Shown piece by piece: positions 10,184 through 19,625 of a stretch of DNA of 64,000 nt. Origin of the DNA: DATEDA01 sp963820965 (GTDB lineage Bacteria > Pseudomonadota > Gammaproteobacteria > Burkholderiales > SG8-39); the NCBI GenBank assembly GCA_963820965.1, contig CAWGCC010000007.1:66903-130902 (forward strand), in the 5' to 3' direction. The notes under the pieces were generated by a model, which was not told where the DNA came from, did not search any database, and saw nothing but the letters and a program-made list of their open reading frames with translations. The position numbers and the translations under genes were made by a program. Position 1 is the first letter of the stretch; every line of letters begins with the position of its first letter.

Positions 10184-10555
10184 ATGCCGAACGCCACCAC
10201 GCAAGCCGCTCGAGCGCGCGCCCGAACGCGGAGCAAGACGCGCCACCGCGCGCTCGCCAAACCCCGCGCGAAGGCGCCGCCGAAGAGAAAGTCCGCCCGG
10301 CTCGAGGCGCGGATCCATCCCGAGCTCCGGGCATTGATCCAGCGCGCCGCCGACCTCGAGGGCCGAAAGGTCACCGAATTCGTGACGACGGCCCTGCAGA
10401 CTGCCGCACAACGCGCCATCGCCGAGTCCCAGGTGCTGCGCATCGCCGCCGCCGATCAGCTTCGGTTCGCCCAGGCGTTGATCGCCCCGCCGGCGCCTAC
10501 GCCCGCGCTCAAGCGCGCGTTCGTCCGCCGGCGCACGCTCATCGCTGACAGTTGA
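10184..10555 (+). CDS. DUF1778 (TacA/AtaR-like) antitoxin
   Basis: A 123-residue protein whose middle is a DUF1778 ribbon-helix-helix antitoxin: SARLEARIHPELRALIQRAA, then VTEFVTTALQTAAQRAI. The extended tail (FAQALIAPPAPTPALKRAF) is the part that in this family wraps the toxin and blocks its acetyl-CoA site. The first 40 residues are unusually rich in Arg, Lys and Ala and may add DNA contacts. Start chosen at 10184, with GGAG upstream and the promoter overlapping the earlier ATG. Its stop overlaps the toxin start by 4 nt, so the two are translationally coupled. The complex is expected to repress its own promoter. Confidence 0.88.
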   Translation: MPNATTQAARARARTRSKTRHRALAKPRAKAPPKRKSARLEARIHPELRALIQRAADLEGRKVTEFVTTALQTAAQRAIAESQVLRIAAADQLRFAQALIAPPAPTPALKRAFVRRRTLIADS

Positions 10556-11058
10556 GCGACGGATTTCGCATCGAGGCGCTCGCACCGCGGCACGAGCGGT
10601 CAGCGTTCGACTGCGGTGTCGAGCCACTCAACCGCTACTTCCGCCAGCAGGTCACCCAGGACATCCGGCGCCGCGTCACGGCATGCTTCGTCGCTGTTGC
10701 AGAGGGCCGCGGTGAGCTCGCCGGGTACTACACACTCGCTTCAGCGAGCGTCGCCCTCGCCGAGCTGCCGGAAGACATCGCGAAGAAGCTGCCTCGCTAC
10801 CCCACCGTCCCGGCGGTACGGATGGGGCGTCTCGCCATCGCACGCGCATTTGCCGGGCAGGGTTTGGGGGCTACCCTGCTCGCCGATGCGCTGACTCGAT
10901 CGCTGCGGGCCGAGATTCCCGCCTTCGCGCTCATCGTGGACGCGAAGGACGAGCAGGCGGCGGCGTTCTACCGCCACCACGGCTTCCTCGCGCTACAGAG
11001 CGACCCGCTAACGCTTTTCCTGCCTCTGGCAACTGCGTCACGCCTCGCCAGTCGTTGA
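10552..11058 (+). CDS. GNAT acetyltransferase toxin (TacT/AtaT-like)
   Basis: A 168-residue GNAT enzyme that, by family, acetylates charged tRNAs and stops translation. Seen: the early FDCGVEPLNRYF motif typical of this toxin class, VTACFVAVAEGRGELAGYYTLA, the acetyl-CoA-binding MGRLAIARAFAGQGLGATLL (Q/RxxGxG/A) and the catalytic tyrosine in AAAFYRHHGF. It starts with TTG inside the antitoxin stop. Together with the preceding gene it is a complete type II module, next to a tRNA and a phage-gene remnant, which fits a mobile origin. It lacks visible damage. Confidence 0.9.
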   Translation: MSDGFRIEALAPRHERSAFDCGVEPLNRYFRQQVTQDIRRRVTACFVAVAEGRGELAGYYTLASASVALAELPEDIAKKLPRYPTVPAVRMGRLAIARAFAGQGLGATLLADALTRSLRAEIPAFALIVDAKDEQAAAFYRHHGFLALQSDPLTLFLPLATASRLASR

Positions 11059-11332
11059 ACACCCGAGTGACTCGCTTAGCGTGGAATGCGTTCCGCAGAT
11101 CCGTCGCGGCGCCTTCGCAGTTCGCCGCAGACACGGCGCCTTCGCTAACTCTCGGCGCTCTCCGTGAGGGCCGATACGAACAACAGATCCTGGCCGCGCA
11201 TCCCAGCCGTTTCCGACCCAATCGCCGTCGCCGCACCTGGGCATCCTCGCAGTGCGAGAGCTCGCCGCTGCGCACGTATTCGCCGAATCGGGTCGGCAAC
11301 GCCGCTGAAGTAGCTCCTGTGCGCCGCGCCTC

Positions 11333-12406
11333 TCACGCCGCTGCGTCGAAGCGCGCTCGGGCGGCGTCGTCGGCTGCGGCGCACCACCGCACCCAGGCTG
11401 TGATCTCCGGCCAGAGGCGCGCGTGCGCCTGCGGACCCACGAGGGGTCCGATGTGCTGGAGGGATACGCCGACGTCTCCTTCGTAGTGGAGGAGCGTCTT
11501 GTCGCCGCTGCCCGCCGCCTCGAGGAAGGGCAGCACCGTCGCGGGCGGCACGATCTGACAGCGCGGGTCGACCACGCAAAGCAGCGGCGCGGTGACCTGA
11601 GACGGCGCAGCGGGCCGGCCACCGACGGTGAGCGTGCCGCAGACGAACGCGTCGTCGCGGGCGATCTGCCCGGCGAGATCCGCGAGCAGTCGGCCAGGGA
11701 GCGGGAACTCGTCGAGCGTCCAGCGCTCGACGCGCACATGCGTCGCGAGCGCCTCGGGCGTGGCTAGGCTCGCGGCAAGGTCGAGCAGCCGATCCAGGCC
11801 GAACGTGGCCGGCGCGGCCCGGAAGCTCGCGGCCGATAGAAAGGAGCCGGGCACCGACACGGGCATTTCCGCATCGGGCAACCCTTCGGTCATCGCGCTG
11901 AAGATGCCGACGCCGCGCTCGAAGTGGAGCGGCGTCGCGAGCAGGCCCAAGCCGCGCACGCGCTCGGGGTACAGCGCGGCGAAGACCGCAGCGAACAGGC
12001 CGCCAAGCGAATGGGCGAGCAGCACCGCCCGGTCGATGCCCGCCGCGTCCAGCGCCTCGCGGATCAGGCGATCGGCGTAGTCGGCGAGCCCGAACGGCTC
12101 CGCGGTCCGCTCCCAGTCGAGGAGATGGACCGATGCGCCGGCGGCGAGGAGGCGACGGACCGCGCTCGCCTCGGGGGCGAGGTCCCAGATGTAGGAACGC
12201 TTGATCGGCGCCGGCACGATGACCACCGCCGGCCCCGGTCCGGTCCCGGTGCCGTAGCGTCGCAGGCTCACCCCCGGGCTGCGGAAGATCGTTTCGTATT
12301 GCGCCTCGATCGGCCCGAGACCGAGGGCGTCGAACGCCATCCCCTGGATGCGGCGGGCGTTGTCGAGCGCCTCGAAGAGCGCCCAGCTTGCGTAGTCGTT
12401 GGTCAT
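11333..12406 (-). CDS. PHA-synthase-like alpha/beta hydrolase
   Basis: A 357-residue alpha/beta hydrolase whose front half resembles class III poly(3-hydroxyalkanoate) synthase PhaC: AVVIVPAPIKRSYIWDLAP, SAVRRLLAAGASVHLLDWE. PhaC has a catalytic Cys in its lipase-like box, but here the box is AHSLGG with Ser133, so a hydrolase or esterase role is more likely than polymerisation. Later parts show LLCVVDPRCQIVPPA (acid residue region) and the histidine region SLQHIGPLVG. The start at 12406 is the ATG where PhaC-like homology begins; the frame stays open far upstream only through GC bias. It lies downstream of and in the same direction as the RND/DUF1302 operon, separated by 257 bp. Confidence 0.8.
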   Translation of the reverse strand: MTNDYASWALFEALDNARRIQGMAFDALGLGPIEAQYETIFRSPGVSLRRYGTGTGPGPAVVIVPAPIKRSYIWDLAPEASAVRRLLAAGASVHLLDWERTAEPFGLADYADRLIREALDAAGIDRAVLLAHSLGGLFAAVFAALYPERVRGLGLLATPLHFERGVGIFSAMTEGLPDAEMPVSVPGSFLSAASFRAAPATFGLDRLLDLAASLATPEALATHVRVERWTLDEFPLPGRLLADLAGQIARDDAFVCGTLTVGGRPAAPSQVTAPLLCVVDPRCQIVPPATVLPFLEAAGSGDKTLLHYEGDVGVSLQHIGPLVGPQAHARLWPEITAWVRWCAAADDAARARFDAAA

Positions 12407-12663
12407 TGCAGAAAACCGATGCCGCGAGCGCGGACGTGCGCTCGTGTACCGCCGTGTCGATGCAGCAGTCTGACCGGAAAGATGCCGGCGGGGTTGATCA
12501 CCGTCAACGGGCGGTCGCCTCGACTCGCTATCGTCGATCCGCCGGTTCGGACGCGGGGAAACATGAAACCGAGGGATGGCACTTTGGACCTGATCGGGGC
12601 CGCGGAGGCGCGCACCGTCCCGTGAGGATGTCGGTGCATTCGAGCGTCCTCGGAATTGTGGCC

Positions 12664-15165
12664 CTAGCGCGAGGCCGATGTCACGCTGCCCAGCGCCATC
12701 TCCGGTGCGTCGCTCGCGGCGCGGCTCGGATTCCTGTCCGGTAGCAGGAAGTGCGAGAGCGCCGGGATCAGCACGAGCGCGCCGAGCATGTTCCACAGGA
12801 ACATGAACGTGAGCAGGATGCCCATGTCGGCCTGGAACTTGATTGGCGAGAACGCCCAGGTGATCACACCGGCGGCGAGCGTGATCCCGACCAGCGCGAC
12901 CACCTTGCCGGTGAACTGCACCGCGTGCTTGTAGGCCTGCTTCAAGGGAACTCCGGCGCGCTGCTGCGCGAGCTGAACCGACAGCAGATAGAGCGCGTAA
13001 TCGACTCCAATGCCGACGCCGAGCGCGATCACCGGCAGGGTCGCGACCTTCACGCCCATGCCAAGGCCGACCATCAGCGCTTCGCACAGGACTGACGTGA
13101 TCGCGAGCGGGACGACGGCGACCATCACCGCACGCCAGCTGCGGAACGTGACGAAGCAGAGCAGGATGACGGCGCCGTACACATAGAGCAGCATCGTGCG
13201 GTTCGCCTGTCGGACGACGCTGTTCGTCGCCGCCTCGATGCCGGCGCTTCCCGCGGCGAGCAGGAACTGGCGATCGGGCGTGCTGTGCTCCTGCGCGAAC
13301 TGCTCGGCGGCCTTGAGGACGCGGTCGAGCGTCTCGGCCTTGTGGTCGGTGAGATAGGCGATGACCGGCATCACCGAGCAGTCGCCGTTGAACAGATCGG
13401 GGTTGTTCACGCTTGCCTGCTGGGCGGCGTAGTTCAGGGTCTCCTGGTTGCGCGCGAGGGTGAGCCACTTGGGGCTGCCTTCGTAGGCGCCGGCGGTGAT
13501 CAGCCTGACCGCGTCCGGCAGCGAGACCGTCGCCTGCACGCCGGGGATATGCTGCAGCGTCCACGCGAGCCGGTCTGCCTCGACCAGCGTCTGCTCCTTG
13601 AGGCAGCCTTCGGGCCCCGTCTTGACGATGACGGCGAACTGATCGCTCGACAAGGCGTAGTGGTCGGTGATGTACGCGTTGTCCACGTTGTAGCGCGAGG
13701 AGCCGCGCAGCTCGGGCGCGCCCGGATCGAGGTCGCCGATCTTGAGGTTCAGGCTCACCGCGAAGCCCGCGACCGCGAGCGCGGCCGCGCAGGCGATCGC
13801 GCCGACCGCGTAGCGCCGCTCGGTGAAGCGGTCGAGGAAGTTCCACAGCCGGCCGAGACCCTGGCCGCGCGTCTCTTCGCGCTCCTCCACCAGGCTGCGC
13901 TGCGCGGCCGACGGGCTGACGCCCGTGTACGACAGCAGCACCGGCAGCAGGATCAGGTTCGTGAAGATCAGCACCGCCACGCCCACGCTCGCGGTGAGCG
14001 CGAGATCCTTGATGACCGGAATGTCGATGACGACGAGCACGGCGAACCCGACCGCGTCAGCCAGCAGCGCCGTCATGCCGGCGAGGAAGAGGCGCCGGAA
14101 CGTGTAGCGCGCGGCGACCAGCTTGTGCGTGCCGCGGCCGATGTCCTGCATGATGCCGTTCATCTTCTGCGCGCCGTGCGACACGCCGATCGCGAACACC
14201 AGGAACGGCACGAGGATCGAGAACGGGTCGAGCTCGAAGCCGAGCACCGACACGAGGCCGAGCTGCCAGATGACGGCTATCAGCGAGCATCCGATCACGA
14301 GCAGCGTGCTGCGGATGCAGCGGGTGTACGCGTAGATGATGATGGCCGCGATCAGCGCCGCGACGGCGAAGTACGCCATCACCTGTGCGAGACCTTCGAT
14401 CAGGTCGCCGATCAGCTTCGCGAAGCCGATGATGCGCACCTTGACCTGGCCGGTCTCCTTGCCGCGCACGTTGCTTTCGAGGTCCTTCGACAGCTCGTAC
14501 TTTGCGCGGACGTTATCCTCCAGCAGCCGGGAGAACCCGCGGTAGTCGAGCCGCGCGCCGGTGCGCGGATCGCGGTCCGCGAGCGGCACGAAGATCATGC
14601 TCGACTTGAGATCGTTGGCGATGAGGCTTCCGGCCGACGGCGAGCGCGCGATGTTCGCGCGCAGCTGCTCGGTGGCGCCGGCCGATCCGTCGTAGCGGTC
14701 CGGCATCACGGGGCCGCCCTGAAAGCCTTCCTCGGTCACCTCGGTCCAGCGGATCGCCGGTGTCCACAGCGACTTGACCCATGCGCGATCGATCCCGGGC
14801 GTGAGGAAGATCTCGTCGTTGACCTGCTTCAGCACCTCGAGGTAGTGCTTGTCGAAGATGTCGCCCTGCGTGTTCTCGACGACCACGCGGATCGAGTTCC
14901 CCAGCCCGCGCAGGTCGTTCTTGTGCTCGAGGTAGTTCCTGATGTACGGGTGGCCCTGCGGGATCATCTTCTCGAAGCTCGCGTTCAGCACGAGCATTGT
15001 GATCCCGCAATAGGCGAGGACGACGGTGGCGAGCGCGCATGCGATCACCACGGCGAGCCGGTTGTTGAAGATGACGCGCTCGACGAAGGTTCCGGACTTC
15101 GGGTCGAAGTCCCTCGCGTCCTTCACGACGGGCATCGCGTCGAGGTTGTGGTCGACGGCGGCCAT
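12664..15165 (-). CDS. RND-superfamily (MMPL-like) exporter
   Basis: An 833-residue inner-membrane protein with the twin RND layout: one N-terminal helix, a periplasmic loop of about 200 residues, five helices, a second single helix, a second loop and a final helix bundle. Recognisable pieces are AIGVSHGAQKMNGIMQD and VIALGVGIGVDYALYLLSVQ, which carry the sterol-sensing/patched-like proton-relay segments. This subgroup moves lipids or hydrophobic molecules. It is the last gene of DUF1302-DUF1329-YCF48-RND, an arrangement repeated in many beta- and gammaproteobacteria; the cargo is not established. The 27-bp gap to the preceding gene and GGAGAAAT before the ATG support operon translation. Confidence 0.9.
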   Translation of the reverse strand: MAAVDHNLDAMPVVKDARDFDPKSGTFVERVIFNNRLAVVIACALATVVLAYCGITMLVLNASFEKMIPQGHPYIRNYLEHKNDLRGLGNSIRVVVENTQGDIFDKHYLEVLKQVNDEIFLTPGIDRAWVKSLWTPAIRWTEVTEEGFQGGPVMPDRYDGSAGATEQLRANIARSPSAGSLIANDLKSSMIFVPLADRDPRTGARLDYRGFSRLLEDNVRAKYELSKDLESNVRGKETGQVKVRIIGFAKLIGDLIEGLAQVMAYFAVAALIAAIIIYAYTRCIRSTLLVIGCSLIAVIWQLGLVSVLGFELDPFSILVPFLVFAIGVSHGAQKMNGIMQDIGRGTHKLVAARYTFRRLFLAGMTALLADAVGFAVLVVIDIPVIKDLALTASVGVAVLIFTNLILLPVLLSYTGVSPSAAQRSLVEEREETRGQGLGRLWNFLDRFTERRYAVGAIACAAALAVAGFAVSLNLKIGDLDPGAPELRGSSRYNVDNAYITDHYALSSDQFAVIVKTGPEGCLKEQTLVEADRLAWTLQHIPGVQATVSLPDAVRLITAGAYEGSPKWLTLARNQETLNYAAQQASVNNPDLFNGDCSVMPVIAYLTDHKAETLDRVLKAAEQFAQEHSTPDRQFLLAAGSAGIEAATNSVVRQANRTMLLYVYGAVILLCFVTFRSWRAVMVAVVPLAITSVLCEALMVGLGMGVKVATLPVIALGVGIGVDYALYLLSVQLAQQRAGVPLKQAYKHAVQFTGKVVALVGITLAAGVITWAFSPIKFQADMGILLTFMFLWNMLGALVLIPALSHFLLPDRNPSRAASDAPEMALGSVTSASR

Positions 15166-15192
15166 TTCGATTTCTCCGTGGTGCGGTCGTTG

Positions 15193-16251
15193 TCAGGGCA
15201 GCTGCGACGCCCGCACGCCGCGAGGCCCGGTGACGACGATGCTCTTGGCGTCGAGGGCGACGACCGCTGCTGCCGGCGCGGGACGATCGGCCGCGACGGG
15301 CGCGAACGTCGAGCCGGAGTCGGAGGACACGAGAACGTGCCCCGCCTGGCTCACGAGCACGATGCGGCCGTCGGGCGTCAGCGTGCCGCCCGTCAAGTTG
15401 ACCGGAATCCGCGTCTCGACCTTCTGCCACGAGGCGCCGCCGTCCGTCGTCCGGTACGCATTGCCCCGCAGCCCGAACAGGAGCACGGTTCCCGGTTTGC
15501 CGGTGATGGCGAAGTAGGTCCCTTCGTAGGGGGTTGGCACGGCGCGGAAGCGCTGCGCCTTCGCATCGAGCTTCAGCACGATGCCTTGCTCGCCTGCGGC
15601 ATAGAGATCGTCGCCGATGCGACGGACGGCATAGAGGTGGTAGCGCTTCGGATTGTCGGTCCGATCGAACCACGGAACCCAGTGCTTGCCGCCGTCGCCG
15701 GTGCGGAAGACGAGATTGAACACACCGACGACGTAGCCGACGTTCTCGTCGTCGAACCAGACATCGAGGAACGGCTTGTCGGCACCTTCCGCAGCGAAGC
15801 GTTTCGCTTCATCGAGCAGCGTCGCCGCGTCCGGTCTTGCTTCGCCGTGCTTTTCGTAGTGATCGACCATTGCCTGCGCGGCATCCCGACCGTCGATCTG
15901 CTTCACCCAGGTTGCGCCGCCGTCGCTCGTCGCGAGGACGACGCCGCCATGCCCGACGGCCCAGCCCTTCTTCGAGGTGGGGAAGTGCACCGCCACCAGA
16001 TCGACACTGACCGGGACGCTCGCCTGCGTCCAGCTCCGGCCGTGATCGTCCGAATAGAGGATGTGCCCGCGCTGACCGACGACGACGACGCGGTTGCCCG
16101 CGACGGCGGCGCCGTTCAGGATCCGCTGCGAGGCGAGCGGGCTCGTCTGCGAAGGCGCGTCGAGCACGTCGACATAGGGTGCGCTCGAGGCGCTCGGCGC
16201 GACGAGCAGGGCGAGCGCCGCGAGCAACGGTGCGAGATGGCGCATGTTCAT
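15193..16251 (-). CDS. YCF48/BNR-repeat periplasmic protein
   Basis: A 352-residue secreted beta-propeller protein of the photosystem-II-assembly-factor-like (YCF48) type. The start at 16251 follows GGAGGAAG and yields a signal peptide (HLAPLLAALALLVAPSASSA). Several Asp-box-like repeats appear: YSDDHGRSWTQA, ATSDGGATWVKQ, RTGDGGKHWVPW, RTTDGGASWQKV and VSSDSGSTFAPV, each near the edge of a propeller blade. It sits between DUF1329 and the RND exporter, so it probably helps the envelope machinery rather than photosynthesis. No enzyme motif is visible. Confidence 0.88.
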   Translation of the reverse strand: MNMRHLAPLLAALALLVAPSASSAPYVDVLDAPSQTSPLASQRILNGAAVAGNRVVVVGQRGHILYSDDHGRSWTQASVPVSVDLVAVHFPTSKKGWAVGHGGVVLATSDGGATWVKQIDGRDAAQAMVDHYEKHGEARPDAATLLDEAKRFAAEGADKPFLDVWFDDENVGYVVGVFNLVFRTGDGGKHWVPWFDRTDNPKRYHLYAVRRIGDDLYAAGEQGIVLKLDAKAQRFRAVPTPYEGTYFAITGKPGTVLLFGLRGNAYRTTDGGASWQKVETRIPVNLTGGTLTPDGRIVLVSQAGHVLVSSDSGSTFAPVAADRPAPAAAVVALDAKSIVVTGPRGVRASQLP

Positions 16252-16295
16252 GGCATCTTCCTCCGGCGTGATCGAGCGCGCTTCCGGCGAGTCGG

Positions 16296-17640
16296 TCAGC
16301 GAATGCCCGAACCGGCGAGCGAGTCGGCCGTCCACTCGGTCGGGGTCAGCGGCTCGATGTAGCGGACGCCGCCTGTTTCCGACACGAGCCCGAGCACCGT
16401 GTACGAGCCGGCGATCAGGTCGTAGAACACGTTGCAGTCTCCGAACACGGCCGCTTCGTCATAGGACGGCGTCAGGAAGTTGAAGCCGGCGCGGAAGTAG
16501 TTGCCGCGGGCGTCGTAGGCATCGGTCGCGACCGCGATCCACGTGTCCTCGTCGATGTAGAAGCGCCGCGTCGCGTAGATGTGCCGGCTGTCGGGCTTGA
16601 GCGTCGCCTCGACGACCCACACCCGGTGCAGCTCCCAGCGGGCGGCGTCCGGGTTGACGAACTGCGGCTTGAGGACGTCGTCGATCTTCGTGTTGTAGAC
16701 GAGCTTGTAGGTGTTGTACGGCACGACGATCTCCTTCTTGCCGACGAGCTTGAAGTCGTACCGGTCCATCTTGCCGTTGTACATGAACGCGTCGTCGTAC
16801 GTCGTCATGCCCGAGGTGACCGGGCTCGGCGTGTCGTACGCGATGTCGGGTGCGAGCTTCACGCGCCGCTGCCCTGGCAGGTACTGCCACGCGCGCCGAT
16901 TGCCATTGGTGTAGGTCAGCGGGTCGTGCACGAGGAGGCCTTCGCCCGCGCGACGCGCCGGACCCTTGTAGTCCAGACGTAGCATGTAGTAGATGTCGGA
17001 CGATGTCTTCGTCGGGTCGTAGTACGGGTACTGGTTGGTGTTGATCGTCTCGGTGGACAGCGCCGGCCTGCCGCTCGCGTCCACCGTGAAGGTGCGGGCC
17101 CTGAACTGGTACGTGAAGCCGGCGTAGCGCGTCAGATGGTTCCACATCACCTCGTGGCCGTCCTTGGGGATCGGGAACGGCACGCCGCCATAGGCGTTCG
17201 AGAGGCCGATGCCGCCCTCGGTCGTCTTGGCGCGGGTCGCGTTCTTCAGCGTGTTGTCGGCCACGAACTTGTTGATCGCCGCCGTGCGATGCGTCGGATA
17301 GACGTCGACGCGGAACGCGGGATAGCGCTTGAGAAGCTCCTTGGTGCCCTCGGTCAGCTTGTCGGCGTACTTGTCGATGCTCTTCGCATCGATCGAGTAC
17401 AACGGCTTCTCAGTCGCGAACGGATCCGGACGGATGCCGTCGCCCTTCTTGAAGGCAGCTGGCGAAGTGGTGAGCCCGCCGGTGTACTCGGGAATCGTGC
17501 CGTCCTTGTTGCCGGCCTTCTCGGCGCCGATCGGCGTGAGGTTGCTGCCGAGCTTGCTTCGCCTCTTCGGCGGTCACCGCGGCGAGCGCGCCGCCGGCGA
17601 ATGCGGCGAGGGTCGCCGCGATCAGGGTCCGTCTGAACAT
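16296..17640 (-). pseudogene. DUF1329 periplasmic/outer-membrane-associated protein, apparent +1 frameshift
   Basis: The signal peptide and first residues (MFRRTLIAATLAAFAGGALA, VTAEEAK) read in one frame from 17640. From about 17557 the DUF1329 homology continues one base further on: LGSNLTPIGAEKAGNKDG, then PLYSIDAKSIDKYADKLTEG and on to SLAGSGIR. One extra base in the AAGCAAGCT stretch explains it. Repaired, the protein has about 447 residues, the normal size. DUF1329 (LolA/LolB-like fold) is always found beside DUF1302 and is thought to work with it and the RND exporter. Whether the lesion is real or a sequencing error cannot be decided here. Confidence 0.8.
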
Positions 17641-17667
17641 GTCTCGATTCTCCTTTGACAGATGGTG

Positions 17668-19509
17668 TTAGAAAGTGGTCTTGAACGTCATCGCGACGAA
17701 TCCGCGGTCCGACAGTGCTGCCGGCACGCCGTTCTCGACGCTCATGTTGCCGTTCGCGTCGGTCGAGTAGTCGCCGTAGAAGCCGACGTACTTCAGGTCG
17801 ACGCGGTATTTCTGATAGATGTCGAACGCAATCCCGGCGCCCCATTGCCCCGCGCCCTTGCTGCCGCCGGCGGTCACCGCCGAGTTGCCCGAGATGCCCT
17901 GCGCCCAGCTGAGCGGCATCAGCAGATCGACGCCGGGGAATACCTGGAACCAGGTCGGGGTGAAATTGATCGCGAGGCCGAAATAGTTCTTGGACACGCG
18001 GTCGATGGCGGAATAGCCGGAGCGGCCCCTGAACACCGCCTCGTTCTGCGTCACCTTGGCCCAGTTGTTCCAGGTGAGCTCAGCCAGCAGCGAGGCGGTG
18101 TCGAAGATCGGCGTCTTCGGCAGGACGCTCACGGCGTTCACCAGACCGTGCCAGGTGTCGCCGCGCGCGCCGGGCGTGTTGTGACTGGGGACCGCGTTGG
18201 TGGCAATCGACCCCGGCACGAGCGGAACGAAGCTGGCGGGCACGACCAACACCGGATCGCTCCAGAGCGGCATGTTCGTCCGATAGCTCAGCTCGGATCC
18301 GAAGCTGATCCCGGCGATGCTCTTCGAGAGGCTGAGGCCATACAGATTGATGTCGCTGCCGAAGGCGAGGTTGTATTGGCCCGTTTGGCCGAGCGCCAGC
18401 AGCGCCGGCACCGTGGTGGCCGCCGGGTTCACGAAGCACGTCGTCGGCGAGATCGGGGTGCCGCCCCGCGGCGCGCACGCCGCCGCCGGGACCGGGAGGA
18501 CGCCCGGCGTGACGGCGACCTGCGGCAGGATGTCGGCCGACCGGCGGTAGTAGAACCCCAGCGTGCCGTCCAGCCACTCCGGACTCCACCGCGCCGACAG
18601 GCCCCAGTCGCCGCTGTTTTTCGGCTTTACGTCAGCCGCGTGGAACGCACGCAGCAGCGGCGGCGTGCCCGGAACGCCGGGGCCGGCGATCAGCGAGTCG
18701 GCGCCGAAGAGGAGAAAGTCCTGCGCGGCGAGGTAGCTGCCAGACTCGGGGATGCGCGCCTCCTCCCAATTGAAGAAGTACTGGCCCGCCACCGTCAGCT
18801 CTTCGAGCGGCTGCACCTGGAGCGTGATGCCGTTGCGCGGGCGGAAGATTTCCTTGGCCTCCGCGCCCGGGGTGGCGAGCGCCTTCCACAGATCGAGCGA
18901 ATACTGGCCATAGGAGATGGCGTGGATTGCGCCGTTGCCGAGCAGGCTGTCGCCCCAAAAAACGGTGTGCTGGCCGACCTTGACGCTGACCGGCACCTTG
19001 CCGGCGCCGAAGACCTTGCCGGCGTCGAAGTTGGCGAAGGCGAAGGCGTCAAGCAGCTCGCCGGACGGCCCCTCGGCATAGCGCTGGGTCGTGTTGCTCA
19101 GGGCGACCGCCGGACGCCCGTTCACGAGCGTGTTGGAGGTCTGGGGCGAGTCGTTGTCAAGGCTGCCGTAGGCCGGGTCCCACCAGAAGGCGCCGCTCAC
19201 GCGTAGCCCGTAGCTGCGCTTGAAGACCAGGTCGAACTCCGACAGGAGGTCGAAGCGGTTGAATACCCTGCCCTTGTCAAAGTTGCGGTCCCCGTCGTCG
19301 AAGTTGGGATTGCCGAGGATGGCCCGGTCCTGACCCTGCACGCGCGAGGCGAGGTTGTAGCGGATCGTGTTGTCCAACCGAATCTCCACATCCGGATTGC
19401 CGGTGTCGATCTCGAATGCCGCGGCGCCGCCGGCGGCGAGTGCGCCCATCGAAGCCAGCGCCGCGCCACGCCACCAACGCTTGCACTTTCTGCCTCTCTG
19501 TCGTTGCAT
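17668..19509 (-). CDS. DUF1302 outer-membrane beta-barrel protein
   Basis: A 613-residue DUF1302 protein. The start at 19509 has AGGAG upstream; the N-terminus is basic and followed by a signal peptide (ALASMGALAAGGAAAFEID). The mature chain opens with FEIDTGNPDVEIRLDNTIRY and has the alternating hydrophobic pattern, many aromatic residues and a final aromatic residue (MTFKTTF) expected of an outer-membrane barrel. It heads the operon with DUF1329, YCF48-like protein and RND exporter, 27 bp before DUF1329. The operator-like inverted repeat at 19606-19624 lies about 100 bp before its start codon. Confidence 0.9.
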   Translation of the reverse strand: MQRQRGRKCKRWWRGAALASMGALAAGGAAAFEIDTGNPDVEIRLDNTIRYNLASRVQGQDRAILGNPNFDDGDRNFDKGRVFNRFDLLSEFDLVFKRSYGLRVSGAFWWDPAYGSLDNDSPQTSNTLVNGRPAVALSNTTQRYAEGPSGELLDAFAFANFDAGKVFGAGKVPVSVKVGQHTVFWGDSLLGNGAIHAISYGQYSLDLWKALATPGAEAKEIFRPRNGITLQVQPLEELTVAGQYFFNWEEARIPESGSYLAAQDFLLFGADSLIAGPGVPGTPPLLRAFHAADVKPKNSGDWGLSARWSPEWLDGTLGFYYRRSADILPQVAVTPGVLPVPAAACAPRGGTPISPTTCFVNPAATTVPALLALGQTGQYNLAFGSDINLYGLSLSKSIAGISFGSELSYRTNMPLWSDPVLVVPASFVPLVPGSIATNAVPSHNTPGARGDTWHGLVNAVSVLPKTPIFDTASLLAELTWNNWAKVTQNEAVFRGRSGYSAIDRVSKNYFGLAINFTPTWFQVFPGVDLLMPLSWAQGISGNSAVTAGGSKGAGQWGAGIAFDIYQKYRVDLKYVGFYGDYSTDANGNMSVENGVPAALSDRGFVAMTFKTTF

Positions 19510-19605
19510 GTTCTCCTGTCCTCCCAGTCTTGGCCGAGCTTGCTGCACGTGTCGCTTGTTGCAATCCCCAGAGTGCGCATGTTGCTTCAGTGCGGACCGC
19601 TGCGC

Positions 19606-19624
19606 CCCCGTCAGAACGGAGGGG
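19606..19624 (-). promoter_or_regulatory. Operator-like inverted repeat, copy A (DUF1302 operon)
   Basis: Read on the minus strand: CCCCTCC-GTTCT-GACGGGG. It matches copies B, C and D elsewhere in the window. The hexamer 21 nt downstream is weak (CAACAT). It points toward DUF1302 and sits just beyond the stop of the thiolase-like gene. Confidence 0.6.
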
Positions 19625-19625
19625 C

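Noticed and set aside
12407..13846. Apparent 480-residue N-terminal extension of the PHA-synthase-like gene
   Set aside because: The extension is the wrong-frame reading of the RND exporter; homology to hydrolases begins at the ATG at 12406.
13285..16362. 1025-codon plus-strand frame opposite the RND and YCF48 genes
   Set aside because: Antisense shadow of two genes with recognisable membrane segments, signal peptide and repeats.
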